A stretch of DNA of 64,000 bases, taken from the NCBI GenBank assembly GCA_029256185.1, contig JAQSYI010000015.1:94337-158336 (forward strand). The letters are read 5' to 3'. The translations under genes and the position numbers were made by a program. The notes beneath the pieces were generated by a model, which had not been told where the DNA came from, ran no database searches, and worked only from the letters and a program-made list of their open reading frames with translations. Positions 1 to 7,793 of this stretch are shown piece after piece. The stretch comes from Paenibacillaceae bacterium (GTDB lineage Bacteria > Bacillota > Bacilli > Paenibacillales > NBRC-103111). The stretch's first letter is position 1; each line of letters opens with the position of its first letter.

Positions 1-1
1 C

Positions 2-148
2 GAAGCAGAACTCATTACACGCTACGAGCCATTAATCAACAAATATTCCCGACTAAAAGGATCAATCAACGAGGATTGCAGACAGCAACTAATTATTGAG
101 TTTATCTTGGCTATTCGTCGTTTTGACCTTCAGCGATACATCCAGTGA
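2..148 (+). CDS. C-terminal fragment of small helix-turn-helix protein of an integrative element
   Basis: Only the last 48 residues are inside the window; the start lies to the left. The visible part (ITRYEPLINKYSR near its start, RRFDLQRYIQ at its end) has the helical pattern of the small HTH proteins (Tn916 ORF7/8-like, HTH_16 type) that sit near xis and int in Firmicute conjugative elements. In Tn916 such proteins act with transfer regulation. The family call is from remembered pattern and from the neighbours (excisionase and integrase follow on the same strand), not from a search. A strong hairpin follows 10 bp after the stop. Confidence 0.6.
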   Translation, partial: EAELITRYEPLINKYSRLKGSINEDCRQQLIIEFILAIRRFDLQRYIQ

Positions 149-158
149 TTTGAAAAAT

Positions 159-202
159 AAACCGAGCTTATGGGGCTAGTAGGTAGTCCTAAAGCTCGGT
201 TT
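159..202 (+). terminator. Terminator after the HTH fragment
   Basis: AAACCGAGCTT (159-169) pairs perfectly with AAGCTCGGTTT (192-202), 11-bp stem with a 22-nt loop, starting right after the stop codon at 148. The T-tail is only partial (TTTGTG). Confidence 0.7.
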
Positions 203-769
203 GTGATTAATTTCACTTATTATTCGCATTTAATTTTTCTAATAAAACAATAACTCGGTTGCCTTTTTAGACTCCACGTCCCATTTAATACTATAGAAGA
301 TCATGCTCCTGCTTCTTCATGGATTGGATCATGCTTCTATCATTATCTTGCTTCTACAGAAAAAAAGGGCAGGATGCACTTTGAAAACCTCATATGAACT
401 GTTTCAAGTACGTTCCTTTTGTCTCTGCTAACACCAGAAGCGACGAAGCGGAAGCGCCATGACAGCCGTCAAATGAACGGCCGAGCGACTATCTTTCCGG
501 CTGAAATCATCCTGTGGTGGGATGAATCGCCATAACCGGCAAATAGGGATCATGATACTTCTGCCCAGCCAGCGTCACTGCATTGGGGGCAGCCTGCTCG
601 GATGAGGGGGAGCTTTGGGAAACCGGAGCTATGATGCTGCTTAACCAGCGGCAGCTTGAAATGGGCATTTACTCTGATGCATTGGAGATGAAGCATGGGA
701 AAAGCAGGCTATTATGCGCACGGTCCGCCGGTCTCTGCTTACATACTCTTTTGAAAGGAGAACTTCCGC
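203..769. other. Gene-poor stretch of the integrative element
   Basis: About 570 bp between the HTH fragment and the excisionase gene. An open frame at 583-780 (65 codons) has no convincing ribosome site and no recognisable motif, so I do not call it. Inverted stretches occur around 480-540, but no clear promoter or hairpin could be defined. In Tn916-type elements this position holds regulatory DNA upstream of xis-int. Confidence 0.4.
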
Positions 770-1039
770 ATGGAACATAATTCTTTGCCGGAGCTTGACC
801 CGTCACACCTTTTCACACTCATGTTTCAGGATTATCCTGACGTTGTTAATATTGAGGAAATGTGCGACATGTTGGGTGGCATCAGTACGAAAACCGCCTA
901 CAAGCTTTTACACGCTAACCGCATCCAACACTTTAAAATTGGCCGGTCCTACAAAATCCCCAAGGTCCAGATCATCGCCTACCTGCAAGCCATGATGGCT
1001 CCACAGCCAGACTCTCACTTTGACGCTTTACCGCATTGA
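770..1039 (+). CDS. Excisionase-like HTH protein
   Basis: 89-residue DNA-binding protein. Residues about 25-75 form the compact helix-turn-helix of the excisionase/MerR-like family (NIEEMCDMLGG, then KTAYKLLHANRIQHFKIGRSY, then IPKVQIIAYLQ): an N-terminal 'turn on this helix' followed by a winged basic segment. Such proteins bind element ends and direct the integrase to excision. Start chosen at ATG 770 because GAAAGGAG lies 9 bp upstream. It sits 79 bp before the integrase gene on the same strand, the usual xis-int order. An alternative role as a small transcription regulator cannot be excluded. Confidence 0.8.
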   Translation: MEHNSLPELDPSHLFTLMFQDYPDVVNIEEMCDMLGGISTKTAYKLLHANRIQHFKIGRSYKIPKVQIIAYLQAMMAPQPDSHFDALPH

Positions 1040-1118
1040 ATCGTCTATTGTACTATGATATAATTAAAAGTGTCAATGGTAGGGAGTTTGGGCTGCTAAA
1101 CAAGGAGGAACGGGGTTT

Positions 1119-2312
1119 ATGATAGCAGGCCACCTACAGGAAAAGAAGGGCCTTTTCTATATCGTGCTCAATTGCAGGGATGAAAATGGCAAACGCAAGC
1201 CCAAGTGGATTCCGACAGGCTTGCCAGTAAAGGGCAACAAGAAGAAAGCCGAGGGTATGCTGCTGGAGGCTCGTCAAAATCATGAAGAGCAGCAAAAGCT
1301 GGAGGCGAAAGCTCAAAAAGAAGCTGAAGCCTCCGAAAGTGAAAAAGTGCAAATTCTTTTTGCAGATTTTCTGATCGAATGGCTGGAAATGATGAAGCAC
1401 CAAGTGGAGTTTACCACATACGTTTCCTACTATAATGTCATTCATAATCGTATAGCGCCTTACTTCAGAGAAAAAGGAATCGCCTTGGAGGAACTGACAG
1501 CCAAGCATATCCAGGACTTTTACCAACAGGAGTTGTCGGAACGCGATGTGACAACGAACACCATCATCCATTACCATGCCAATATTCGCAAGGCTCTGCA
1601 ATATGCTTTCAAAATCGAATTAATCCCCTCCAATCCGGCTGACAAGGTTGAACGTCCAAAGAAGAATGCTTTTGTGGGCAGCTTCTATGATAGCACGGAA
1701 GTGAACACGCTATTCGCCGCGGTAAAAGGCGATCCGGTAGAACTGGCAGTGATTCTGGGCGCGTTCTATGGCCTGCGTCGCAGTGAGGTGGTGGGCTTAA
1801 AATGGCAGTCTATCAACTTTCAGAGCCAAACTATAACCATTCAACATACTGTCATACCCGTATACTTTCAAGGAGAGCAGATCATTGTAGAAAAGGACCG
1901 GGCCAAAAACAAGGCCAGCCATCGGACGCTCCCCTTAGTACCGGCCTTCAAGGAATTGTTGCTGCGCATGCAGGAGCAGCAAATGCAGGACAGAGCGCTG
2001 TACAAGTCCTCTTATTGCAAGAAATACGCGGAATACATCTATCTGGACAAGCTGGGGCAGCGTATCAAGGCAGGCTTTATCTCGCAGCACTTTTCCATGC
2101 TGCTGGAGAAGCACAGACTGCGTCACATTCGGTTTCACGACCTTCGACACAGCTGCGCCAGCCTGTTGCTTGCGAATGGCGTAAGTATGAAAGAGATTCA
2201 GGAGTGGCTGGGCCACAGCAACTTCTCTACGACCGCCAATACCTATGCCCATTTGGAGTATAAAGCCAAGGTTAGCTCGGCCCATGCCATGAGCCAATGC
2301 TTGCAGTTTTAA
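1119..2312 (+). CDS. int: Tyrosine recombinase (integrase) of an integrative element
   Basis: 397-residue site-specific integrase that would catalyse insertion into and excision from the adjoining tRNA gene. N-terminal arm-binding region (about 1-60), core-binding SAM-like domain (about 75-170), catalytic domain from about 190. Catalytic residues are visible: Arg in YGLRRSEVVGLKW, His/Arg in FHDLRHSCASLL, His in WLGHSNF and nucleophile Tyr in ANTYAHLEYK. Length is normal for Tn916/phage-type integrases. Start ATG 1119 follows AAGGAGGAACGGGG. The gene ends 63 bp from the 3' end of tRNA-Leu, the standard arrangement for an element using a tRNA 3' end as attachment site; the rest of the element lies to the left. 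Confidence 0.95.
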   Translation: MIAGHLQEKKGLFYIVLNCRDENGKRKPKWIPTGLPVKGNKKKAEGMLLEARQNHEEQQKLEAKAQKEAEASESEKVQILFADFLIEWLEMMKHQVEFTTYVSYYNVIHNRIAPYFREKGIALEELTAKHIQDFYQQELSERDVTTNTIIHYHANIRKALQYAFKIELIPSNPADKVERPKKNAFVGSFYDSTEVNTLFAAVKGDPVELAVILGAFYGLRRSEVVGLKWQSINFQSQTITIQHTVIPVYFQGEQIIVEKDRAKNKASHRTLPLVPAFKELLLRMQEQQMQDRALYKSSYCKKYAEYIYLDKLGQRIKAGFISQHFSMLLEKHRLRHIRFHDLRHSCASLLLANGVSMKEIQEWLGHSNFSTTANTYAHLEYKAKVSSAHAMSQCLQF

Positions 2313-2316
2313 AAAG

Positions 2317-2365
2317 AAAAAATCGCATAACCCTTCGTTTTCACGAGAGTCATACGATTTTCTTT
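2317..2365 (+). terminator. Terminator after integrase
   Basis: AAAAATCG (2318-2325) pairs with CGATTTT (2355-2361), followed by CTTTT. It lies between the integrase stop and the tRNA 3' end, so it can also stop minus-strand read-through from the tRNA. Confidence 0.5.
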
Positions 2366-2375
2366 TGAGATGTAA

Positions 2376-2461
2376 TGCCGAGAGCGGGACTTGAACCCGC
2401 ACGATGGTCACCCATCCCGGGATTTTAAGTCCCGTGCGTCTGCCGATTCCGCCATCCCGGC
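2376..2461 (-). tRNA. tRNA-Leu (anticodon UAA)
   Basis: Reads on the minus strand from 2461. The 7-bp acceptor stem (5' GCCGGGA with 3' TCTCGGC), D arm GGCGGAATCGGCAGACGC, anticodon arm CGGGA-CTTAAAA-TCCCG, long class II variable arm and T arm GCGGGTTCAAGTCCCGC are all present; discriminator A at 2376; CCA is not encoded. 86 nt. Its 3' end faces the integrase gene, so it is the likely attachment site of the element on the left. Confidence 0.96.
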
Positions 2462-2599
2462 AAATCAGAGTGAAATTCGCTCCTTTGGAAAAAGGAGAGA
2501 ACTTCAGGAGAGAACTTCGGCAATAGGTTCTCGCCTATAAAGCTTCAAAGCCGCACCACATCAAGGTTTTTCACGGTTAGCTTCGGGCGCAACGCTCCA

Positions 2600-2639
2600 G
2601 ATTTTAAGTCCTGTGCGTCTGCCGATTCCGCCATCCCCG
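2600..2639 (-). pseudogene. 5' half of a second tRNA-Leu (truncated)
   Basis: On the minus strand, 2639 to 2600 repeats the acceptor 5' strand, D arm and anticodon loop of the intact tRNA-Leu with about one internal mismatch (ACAGGACTT for ACGGGACTT), then diverges right after the anticodon loop. No variable arm, T arm or 3' acceptor strand can be found downstream. It looks like a scar of an earlier recombination or of a lost tandem tRNA. Confidence 0.8.
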
Positions 2640-2712
2640 CGCAGATGGTGCCTCCAACATGCGAGACAACGAATTTCAGTATAGGCCATTTCTCCGCAAA
2701 AAGCAAGAACTA

Positions 2713-2913
2713 TTATTTCACTACGAATTGGTAATACTGCTTGGAGTAATGCTCATCGTCATAATCAAAATATACGGCTTCTTCGGTATGCTTGGTAATG
2801 CAGCCTCCGAAATTGACATATTTCCCTGCATGCCAGACTTCCAGCGCCACCGCAAAAAACAAGGCATTATCAAAATCAACGGATGCTGTCAGTAGGTCTC
2901 CCTTTTTCAACAT
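2713..2913 (-). CDS. Small conserved-looking protein, function unknown
   Basis: 66 residues, start MLKKGDLLTASVDFDNALFF. Predicted beta-rich, acidic toward the C terminus (VYFDYDDEHYSKQYYQF), one Cys, no signal peptide or membrane segment. Start ATG 2913 is supported by GAGGAGCAGGAG just upstream (AGGAG 4-5 nt before the ATG). I do not recognise the family. The good ribosome site and absence of a better overlapping frame make it a probable gene. Confidence 0.65.
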   Translation of the reverse strand: MLKKGDLLTASVDFDNALFFAVALEVWHAGKYVNFGGCITKHTEEAVYFDYDDEHYSKQYYQFVVK

Positions 2914-2982
2914 ATGTCTCCTGCTCCTCTGCGCTCAAATTCGCTGCCATCTTGGCCTGCTTCTACGCCTCTCTTGGTTTGG

Positions 2983-3444
2983 CTACTTGCTGTAATTCTT
3001 CTGCACGCCGGGCAGAACGGCCACCGCCTGGATCGCCAATCCCAACGCGACGTAACCGAGATGCACAATACCCACACCCGACAATACGTACATCTGAACA
3101 TTGATCCAGATAATCAAGGCAAACCCGATATATAACGAGAATGCCCAAGACCAATGAAGTGCGGGAAACAGATTCAGCTTCTCTGCCAGGGCCCAGTTCC
3201 AGCGCTTGATCATCCCGCTTGCCACGACAAGGGGCAATACCCCCAACACCAGTAGAAGGATAATCCCCGGAATCAAAAAACTGTCAACCGGCCAATTCTT
3301 CAATATGGAGGTATCGGTTCCAAGCAATTCTCCGCTGGGATCAATCACCATAGTTCCGCCCCCGTAGATGGCGCCAACCCCTTGAAGAATCAGTAAAATA
3401 ACGAGCAGGTCCCAACGGCCTGCCTTCTTGCCGCGCATATTCAT
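2983..3444 (-). CDS. Four-helix membrane protein, function unknown
   Basis: 153 residues with four hydrophobic segments: WDLLVILLILQGVGAIYGG near the N terminus, FLIPGIILLLVLGVLPLVV, ALHWSWAFSLYIGFALIIW and YVALGLAIQAVAVLPGV at the end. No catalytic or metal motif seen. The first two ATG codons are 3453 and 3444; 3444 is preferred because GGGGAGGA lies 8-9 nt upstream of it and only 1 nt upstream of 3453. It stands alone on the minus strand about 200 bp from the next gene. Confidence 0.7.
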   Translation of the reverse strand: MNMRGKKAGRWDLLVILLILQGVGAIYGGGTMVIDPSGELLGTDTSILKNWPVDSFLIPGIILLLVLGVLPLVVASGMIKRWNWALAEKLNLFPALHWSWAFSLYIGFALIIWINVQMYVLSGVGIVHLGYVALGLAIQAVAVLPGVQKNYSK

Positions 3445-3562
3445 TCCTAGCATTCCTCCCCGTCCGTTTCCTTCTCAGATCTTGTCTCCTTATTCCATTC
3501 TCCTCCAGCGGTTGCGGCAAGTCAATGTACAAATAGCGAACTCCATATTAAGGTAAGGAAAA

Positions 3563-3590
3563 CAAAAAAGCAGAATCCCAAGGACCCTGC
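3563..3590 (-). terminator. Terminator after the VTT-domain gene
   Basis: On the minus strand GCAGGGTCC (3590-3582) pairs with GGATTCTGC (3578-3570, two G-U pairs) and is followed by a run of T (3569-3563). Confidence 0.75.
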
Positions 3591-3642
3591 ATCATCATGC
3601 TTACTAAGCTTATGGACAATCGTTTTGCTGCCAAACCAAACC

Positions 3643-4344
3643 CTATGGCATTGGCGGTGCGGCGGATTGCTGCTCCTGCAGGACCTCGGGTGTCCCGGTG
3701 CGCCGGGACCGTCGTTTGCGGACAACCTTGTATGTCGTATAGGCGGCGAGCACAACACCCCCGCCCAGCACCAGATATGCCGTTTGATCGGCAAAAGCGG
3801 ATGTGAACCCATAAGCAATAATGGACATGATGAGGAAGAACAGCAGGTTGCCTATAATCGTGCCGAGAATAAAGTGCTTCATGGATACAACACTTGCACC
3901 TGCCGCGATATTCACAATACTGGTAGGAATAAACGGAATCACTCTGCCAAAGAAAACAAACCAGGGTCCCTTCTTCTCCACCTGGGAAAGCCACCGGGGA
4001 TTCACTCTGTTCACCAGCACATCCTGCAGCCAATACCTCGCGGCCAAAAAAACGGCAAGTCCTCCCAATATGCTGGTAAACCAGCTCCATAGATACCCGT
4101 GCCAGAAACCGAATAAGGAAATATTGACGGAAATCACCAGGATCAACGGGATGATGGTGAAGACATTCTGAATGATCATAATAATCAGCATGCTGAGCAG
4201 AATCATGAAGTGACTCCCGTTGGACAGCTCACGGATTCCCTCCAGGTCAACCGACAGCAAAACATCAAACCGCCCGGATTGGTACAATACAAAGACAGCG
4301 ATGGCAGCGAGCGCAAGCAACAACCATTTGAACATGCTCCTCAT
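3643..4344 (-). CDS. TVP38/TMEM64 family membrane protein (VTT domain)
   Basis: 233-residue integral membrane protein of the DedA/VTT superfamily, thought to move lipids across the membrane. Five or six hydrophobic segments; the VTT core is visible as PLILVISVNISLFGFWHG, the GG...AFLAARYW region, FFGRVIPFIPTSIVNIAAG (re-entrant loop with the conserved F/GR..PFxP) and a last helix before a basic tail KVVRKRRSRR. The frame opens 30 nt earlier, but ATG 4344 (MRSMFKW) is preferred: a GGGGGGG stretch lies 8-14 nt upstream. Followed by a terminator; probably monocistronic. Confidence 0.85.
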   Translation of the reverse strand: MRSMFKWLLLALAAIAVFVLYQSGRFDVLLSVDLEGIRELSNGSHFMILLSMLIIMIIQNVFTIIPLILVISVNISLFGFWHGYLWSWFTSILGGLAVFLAARYWLQDVLVNRVNPRWLSQVEKKGPWFVFFGRVIPFIPTSIVNIAAGASVVSMKHFILGTIIGNLLFFLIMSIIAYGFTSAFADQTAYLVLGGGVVLAAYTTYKVVRKRRSRRTGTPEVLQEQQSAAPPMP

Positions 4345-4391
4345 TGGAGTCACCCCCCCTGTCACTTCAGTCAAGCAACTTCCTTATCCGT

Positions 4392-5681
4392 TTATGATAC
4401 CATAGACCTGCCGGTTTTGTTATCCTCAATATGGCTACGGGAAATCCGAATGGCCAACAGGGCAGCCAACATGCACACCACGCCTGCCGCAAGAAACGGA
4501 ATGGTGTAATTGCCCAACCAATCCCTTATGACTCCTGTCCCGTATGCAGCCGTTGATGCCCCGATCTGATGGGCGACCAGAATCCAGCCGAAGATCATGC
4601 CGGATTTCTCCTTGCCGAACTCCTTGCTTGCAAGCTTTACCGTTGGAGGAACCGTCGCAATCCAGTCAAGGCCATAGAAGACGCTGAAGACCAAAAGATA
4701 CGTTCCGCTGGAATCGAGCGCATACGGCAGGAACATCAGAGACAATCCCCGCAGGCTATAATACCAGAACAGCAGCCAGCGGCTGTCAAAACGGTCGGAC
4801 AGCCAGCCCGACAGCGTAGTGCCTGCCAGATCGAATATCCCCATCAGAGCCAGCAAACCTGCGGCTGTGACCTCGGGAATGCCATGATCGATACAGGCGG
4901 AAATGAGATGGGTGCCGATCAGGCCATTGGTGGAGAACCCGCAGAAGAAGAATGTTGCGGCCAGCAGCCAAAAAGTTTTGTTCCCCATGGCAGAACGCAG
5001 GGCAAGCAGAGGCGACAGAAACAGACTGCCGCTGAAGGCCGCCGGACGGACCGGCTCAGCGGATTCATCGCCGTAAGGTTCTGCGCCTACGTCGAAGGGA
5101 TGATTCCGCATCCAGACTCCCACCACGATCATGACAATTACCAGTGCGCCCACCGCCGTATAAATGGCGGATTCCCAGCCGAAAGCGACAGTGATTTTCG
5201 CGAGTAAGGGCAAGAACAGCAGCTGGCCTGTCGCGGCACTGGCGCTGAGCATGCCAATCACCAGACCTTTGTGCTTGACGAACCAATGATTGGTGACTGT
5301 TACACCCAGAACATTGGCCATCGTTCCGGTGGCCAGTCCCGCTACCACTCCCCATAACAGCTGAAATTGCCATAGCTTCGTCATCAGCGGAGTAAGGGAC
5401 AAACTAACCGCCAGCAAGGCCAGCGCAAAGGTGACAACACGGCGGATGCCGAACTTTTCCAGCAACGCGGCAGAGAAAGGTCCCATCAGGCCATACAACA
5501 ATATACCTGTAGACACCACACCGGACATGCCTCCCCTGCTCCAGCCAAACTGGTCTTCAAAGGGAAGCATCAGGATGCTTGGCATGGAACGGATTCCCGC
5601 AGAAACCAGCAGCGTGATGAAGGTGATAATAACAACGACCCATCCATAGTGCATCCTTGACGAACTTACATCCGATTTCAT
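4392..5681 (-). CDS. MFS transporter, oxalate/formate-antiporter-like
   Basis: 429 residues, twelve predicted membrane helices in two six-helix halves separated by a cytoplasmic loop (MRNHPFDVGAEPYGDESAEP). The opening HYGWVVVIITFITLLVSAG and RSMPSILMLPFEDQFGWSRG match the monocarboxylate/OFA branch of MFS carriers; substrate cannot be read from sequence. Start ATG 5681 (MKSDVSS) chosen because GGAGTGGGAG lies immediately upstream; the frame extends to a TTG at 5723 that lies inside the operator. A MarR regulator is encoded upstream and both promoters carry the same TTGTA-n2-TACAA site, so this is probably the regulated efflux partner. Confidence 0.9.
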   Translation of the reverse strand: MKSDVSSSRMHYGWVVVIITFITLLVSAGIRSMPSILMLPFEDQFGWSRGGMSGVVSTGILLYGLMGPFSAALLEKFGIRRVVTFALALLAVSLSLTPLMTKLWQFQLLWGVVAGLATGTMANVLGVTVTNHWFVKHKGLVIGMLSASAATGQLLFLPLLAKITVAFGWESAIYTAVGALVIVMIVVGVWMRNHPFDVGAEPYGDESAEPVRPAAFSGSLFLSPLLALRSAMGNKTFWLLAATFFFCGFSTNGLIGTHLISACIDHGIPEVTAAGLLALMGIFDLAGTTLSGWLSDRFDSRWLLFWYYSLRGLSLMFLPYALDSSGTYLLVFSVFYGLDWIATVPPTVKLASKEFGKEKSGMIFGWILVAHQIGASTAAYGTGVIRDWLGNYTIPFLAAGVVCMLAALLAIRISRSHIEDNKTGRSMVS

Positions 5682-5711
5682 GTACTCCCACTCCGTCATC
5701 CAATATTTTAG

Positions 5712-5723
5712 TTGTACATACAA
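5712..5723. promoter_or_regulatory. Operator upstream of the MFS gene
   Basis: TTGTACATACAA: 5-bp inverted arms TTGTA/TACAA with 2-bp spacer, embedded in a longer 18-bp match (TTAGTTGTACATACAAAA) that recurs in the opposite orientation before the marR gene at 6236-6247. Size and symmetry suit a MarR-family dimer. Confidence 0.7.
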
Positions 5724-5792
5724 AAAAGTAAAAACACTGCTTTATTGGTCATTCATCCAACATAAGCACGCCCGCACGGCCATGTTGGATGG

Positions 5793-6212
5793 CTACTCTA
5801 ATTGCTCACTGGCCGCTTCCATATCCGAGCTTAACTTCCGGGAAACATTCTGGCCCAGAATGGCCTCATATCTTTGGTGCAGCCTGTATGATGCCTGGCG
5901 GATGGTCTCCTCCAGCTCATTCCCCTTGACGGTAGGATACACCAGCACCGTCTTGCCCTGAACCTTGCGCTCCACCAGCCGTTTGCTCTCCAGCTTGTCG
6001 ATAAAGCGTGTAAGCGTCGATGGTGCAACATAGAGCTTCTCCGACAGCTCCTTCTGGGATATTCCGGGTGCTCCATTAACAAGCCGGACAATATAGCCGT
6101 ACATAGGAGTCATGCCGGTAGGGGCAAATTCCTCCTCTGCCATCTTCGTCATGATCCGGCTCAAGCGATTGGTAGTAAAAAATAAGCAGTTATGCAGGAA
6201 TCCTTCATCCAT
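5793..6212 (-). CDS. MarR-family transcriptional regulator
   Basis: 139-residue winged-helix regulator. Recognition-helix region EKLYVAPSTLTRFIDKLESKRLVER and wing VQGKTVLVYPTVKG are typical; N- and C-terminal helices give the dimer interface. No redox Cys pair (Cys only near the N terminus, HNCLFF), so the ligand may be a small phenolic or drug. Start ATG 6212 has GGAGGA 8 nt upstream. Stands upstream of the MFS gene on the same strand; each has its own copy of the palindromic operator, implying autoregulation plus control of the transporter. Confidence 0.92.
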   Translation of the reverse strand: MDEGFLHNCLFFTTNRLSRIMTKMAEEEFAPTGMTPMYGYIVRLVNGAPGISQKELSEKLYVAPSTLTRFIDKLESKRLVERKVQGKTVLVYPTVKGNELEETIRQASYRLHQRYEAILGQNVSRKLSSDMEAASEQLE

Positions 6213-6235
6213 TATCAGTTCCTCCTTCGCTTATT

Positions 6236-6247
6236 TTGTATGTACAA
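6236..6247. promoter_or_regulatory. Operator upstream of marR
   Basis: TTGTATGTACAA, the reverse complement of the site at 5712-5723, within the same 18-bp context. It lies 24 bp upstream of the marR start codon, where binding would block transcription. Confidence 0.7.
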
Positions 6248-6312
6248 CTAATATAAGCTTCTGTATAGATACTGTCAATATCCTTTTCCGCACAGTACAT
6301 CTTATAACGGGC

Positions 6313-6353
6313 AAAAAGCGAGGCCCCACCTATTCAGCGATAGGATGGAGCCT
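6313..6353 (-). terminator. Terminator after the epimerase-like gene
   Basis: AGGCCCCACCTAT (6321-6333) pairs imperfectly with ATAGGATGGAGCCT (6340-6353); on the minus strand a CGCTTTTTG tail follows. Confidence 0.6.
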
Positions 6354-6395
6354 GCTGCTTTATTTGCTATTGGATAGCACCCGCGGCAATTGCTC

Positions 6396-7415
6396 TTAAA
6401 TGCTCTGTCTGAAATGAGCCACGCCGGCTTCATGAGCGGCAATCAGCCGGTCGCAGCAGCGGTCCCACTCCTCATCTTGCTTAAGAAGCTCCGGATGCCG
6501 CAGATACCATTGCACAGACTCACGGATTCCTTCCCGGAAGCTCTTCACGGCCTTATACTCCGGCACCAGCGCCTTGATTTTGGAATTATCGAAGATTACG
6601 CTGTTGATCTTGTCCCCTACCAGCTCACTGTGCAGCTCCGGCAAGCAGGACGTGACAAAATCAGTGGACAGATGGACCAGCTCCGGCTCATAACCCGCGG
6701 CTTCACCCAACAAGCGGGTGATCGAATTCCAGGTCAGCACCTCATCGGAGGTGATGGTATAGGCTTCTCCAACCGCCTTGCTGTTGCCCAGCAGGCCCAC
6801 GAACGCCTGGGCGAAATCGGTATTATGGGTCATTACCCACAAGGAGGTGCCGTCGCCGGGGATCACGATCTTCTTCCCCTGACGCATGCGCTCGACGATG
6901 CTCCATGTATGCTTGCGGCTGTTAAAGATGGACGGCAGCGAATTGTCCCCGTAGGTATGGGACGGACGCACTACCGTTACCGGGAAGCCGCTTTTGGCAT
7001 ATTCGGCGAATAATCTCTCCTCCGACGCAATTTTGTTGCGGGAGTACTCCCAGTAAGGATTGATCAGCGGTGTCTCCTCGGTTATAATCGGGCTGGCAGG
7101 CGGCTTCTGGTAGGCCGAAGCCGAGCTGATGTATATGTATTGTCCGGTCTTGCCGGCGAACAACCGGATGTCCGTCTCCGCATGCTCCGGCACAAAACTG
7201 ATCCAGTTCACTACTGCGTCGAAGAACTTGTCCTTCAACAGTTCCCTGGTCGCTTCCTCATCGCGGATATCCCCCTGAAGAATATGCGCCCCTCCGGGGA
7301 TGAACTCTGTCCGGTTCCCCCGGTTGAGCAGATACAACTCTATCCCTCTTTCAATCGCCAGCCTGGAAACAGCGCTGCTGATGGTCCCGGTACCGCCGAT
7401 AAATAACACCTTCAT
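6396..7415 (-). CDS. NAD-dependent epimerase/dehydratase family protein
   Basis: 339-residue extended short-chain dehydrogenase. Rossmann motif KVLFIGGTGTISSAVSRLA at the N terminus, acidic/ligand loop LNRGNRTEF, ISSASAYQKP and the catalytic region with Y...K as YWEYSRNKIASE. This subfamily (isoflavone-reductase/sugar epimerase-like, TGxxGxI variant) includes chloroplast-type RNA-binding CSP41 relatives and sugar-nucleotide reductases; the substrate is not evident. Start ATG 7415 (MKVLFIGG) chosen because the Rossmann strand begins there and GAGGGGAG lies about 10 nt upstream; the frame opens 60 nt earlier. Monocistronic, followed by a terminator. Confidence 0.85.
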   Translation of the reverse strand: MKVLFIGGTGTISSAVSRLAIERGIELYLLNRGNRTEFIPGGAHILQGDIRDEEATRELLKDKFFDAVVNWISFVPEHAETDIRLFAGKTGQYIYISSASAYQKPPASPIITEETPLINPYWEYSRNKIASEERLFAEYAKSGFPVTVVRPSHTYGDNSLPSIFNSRKHTWSIVERMRQGKKIVIPGDGTSLWVMTHNTDFAQAFVGLLGNSKAVGEAYTITSDEVLTWNSITRLLGEAAGYEPELVHLSTDFVTSCLPELHSELVGDKINSVIFDNSKIKALVPEYKAVKSFREGIRESVQWYLRHPELLKQDEEWDRCCDRLIAAHEAGVAHFRQSI

Positions 7416-7641
7416 TTTATGAACACTCCCCTCAATAGATGGCACAATTGATCCATTTTCCTGTTCCCGTTTCACTTCCAGGCAGTTTGTTCCCTGCCGC
7501 GGAGCCGGCTCGCATGTTCACGTTAAACCCCGCTCCCTTACTAGTATGCAATGCTTTTGCACAATCTTCAAGTGGTTTCATCCAGTGAAACTGGAGGAGC
7601 TCGACCAACAGGCAAGCTTTATTTGCCAAACCAAAAAACAG

Positions 7642-7670
7642 TTGACAGCATGCAGGTCAGTGCATATATT
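7642..7670 (+). promoter_or_regulatory. Sigma-A promoter of the marR-DHA2 operon
   Basis: TTGACA (7642-7647), 17-bp spacer, TATATT (7665-7670). Start of transcription is expected near 7677, just before a long inverted repeat. Confidence 0.8.
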
Positions 7671-7680
7671 TTAATTATTA

Positions 7681-7711
7681 ATTATCTTAGTCGCTAAAAT
7701 ACTTAGATAAT
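7681..7711. promoter_or_regulatory. Operator for the second MarR regulator
   Basis: ATTATCTTAGT (7681-7691) and ACTTAGATAAT (7701-7711) form an inverted repeat with one mismatch and a 9-bp spacer, placed at about +4 to +34 of the predicted transcript: a classic repressor position. Confidence 0.7.
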
Positions 7712-7793
7712 GAGATTATTTTGCGGTAAGGAGAGCCGCTTCGACGGAAATCATAAATATAACCGGATTTCCTGACAGAAAGGAGATGCAAGA

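Noticed and set aside
583..780. 65-codon frame before the excisionase gene
   Set aside because: No ribosome site, no known motif, and it overlaps the excisionase start in another frame.
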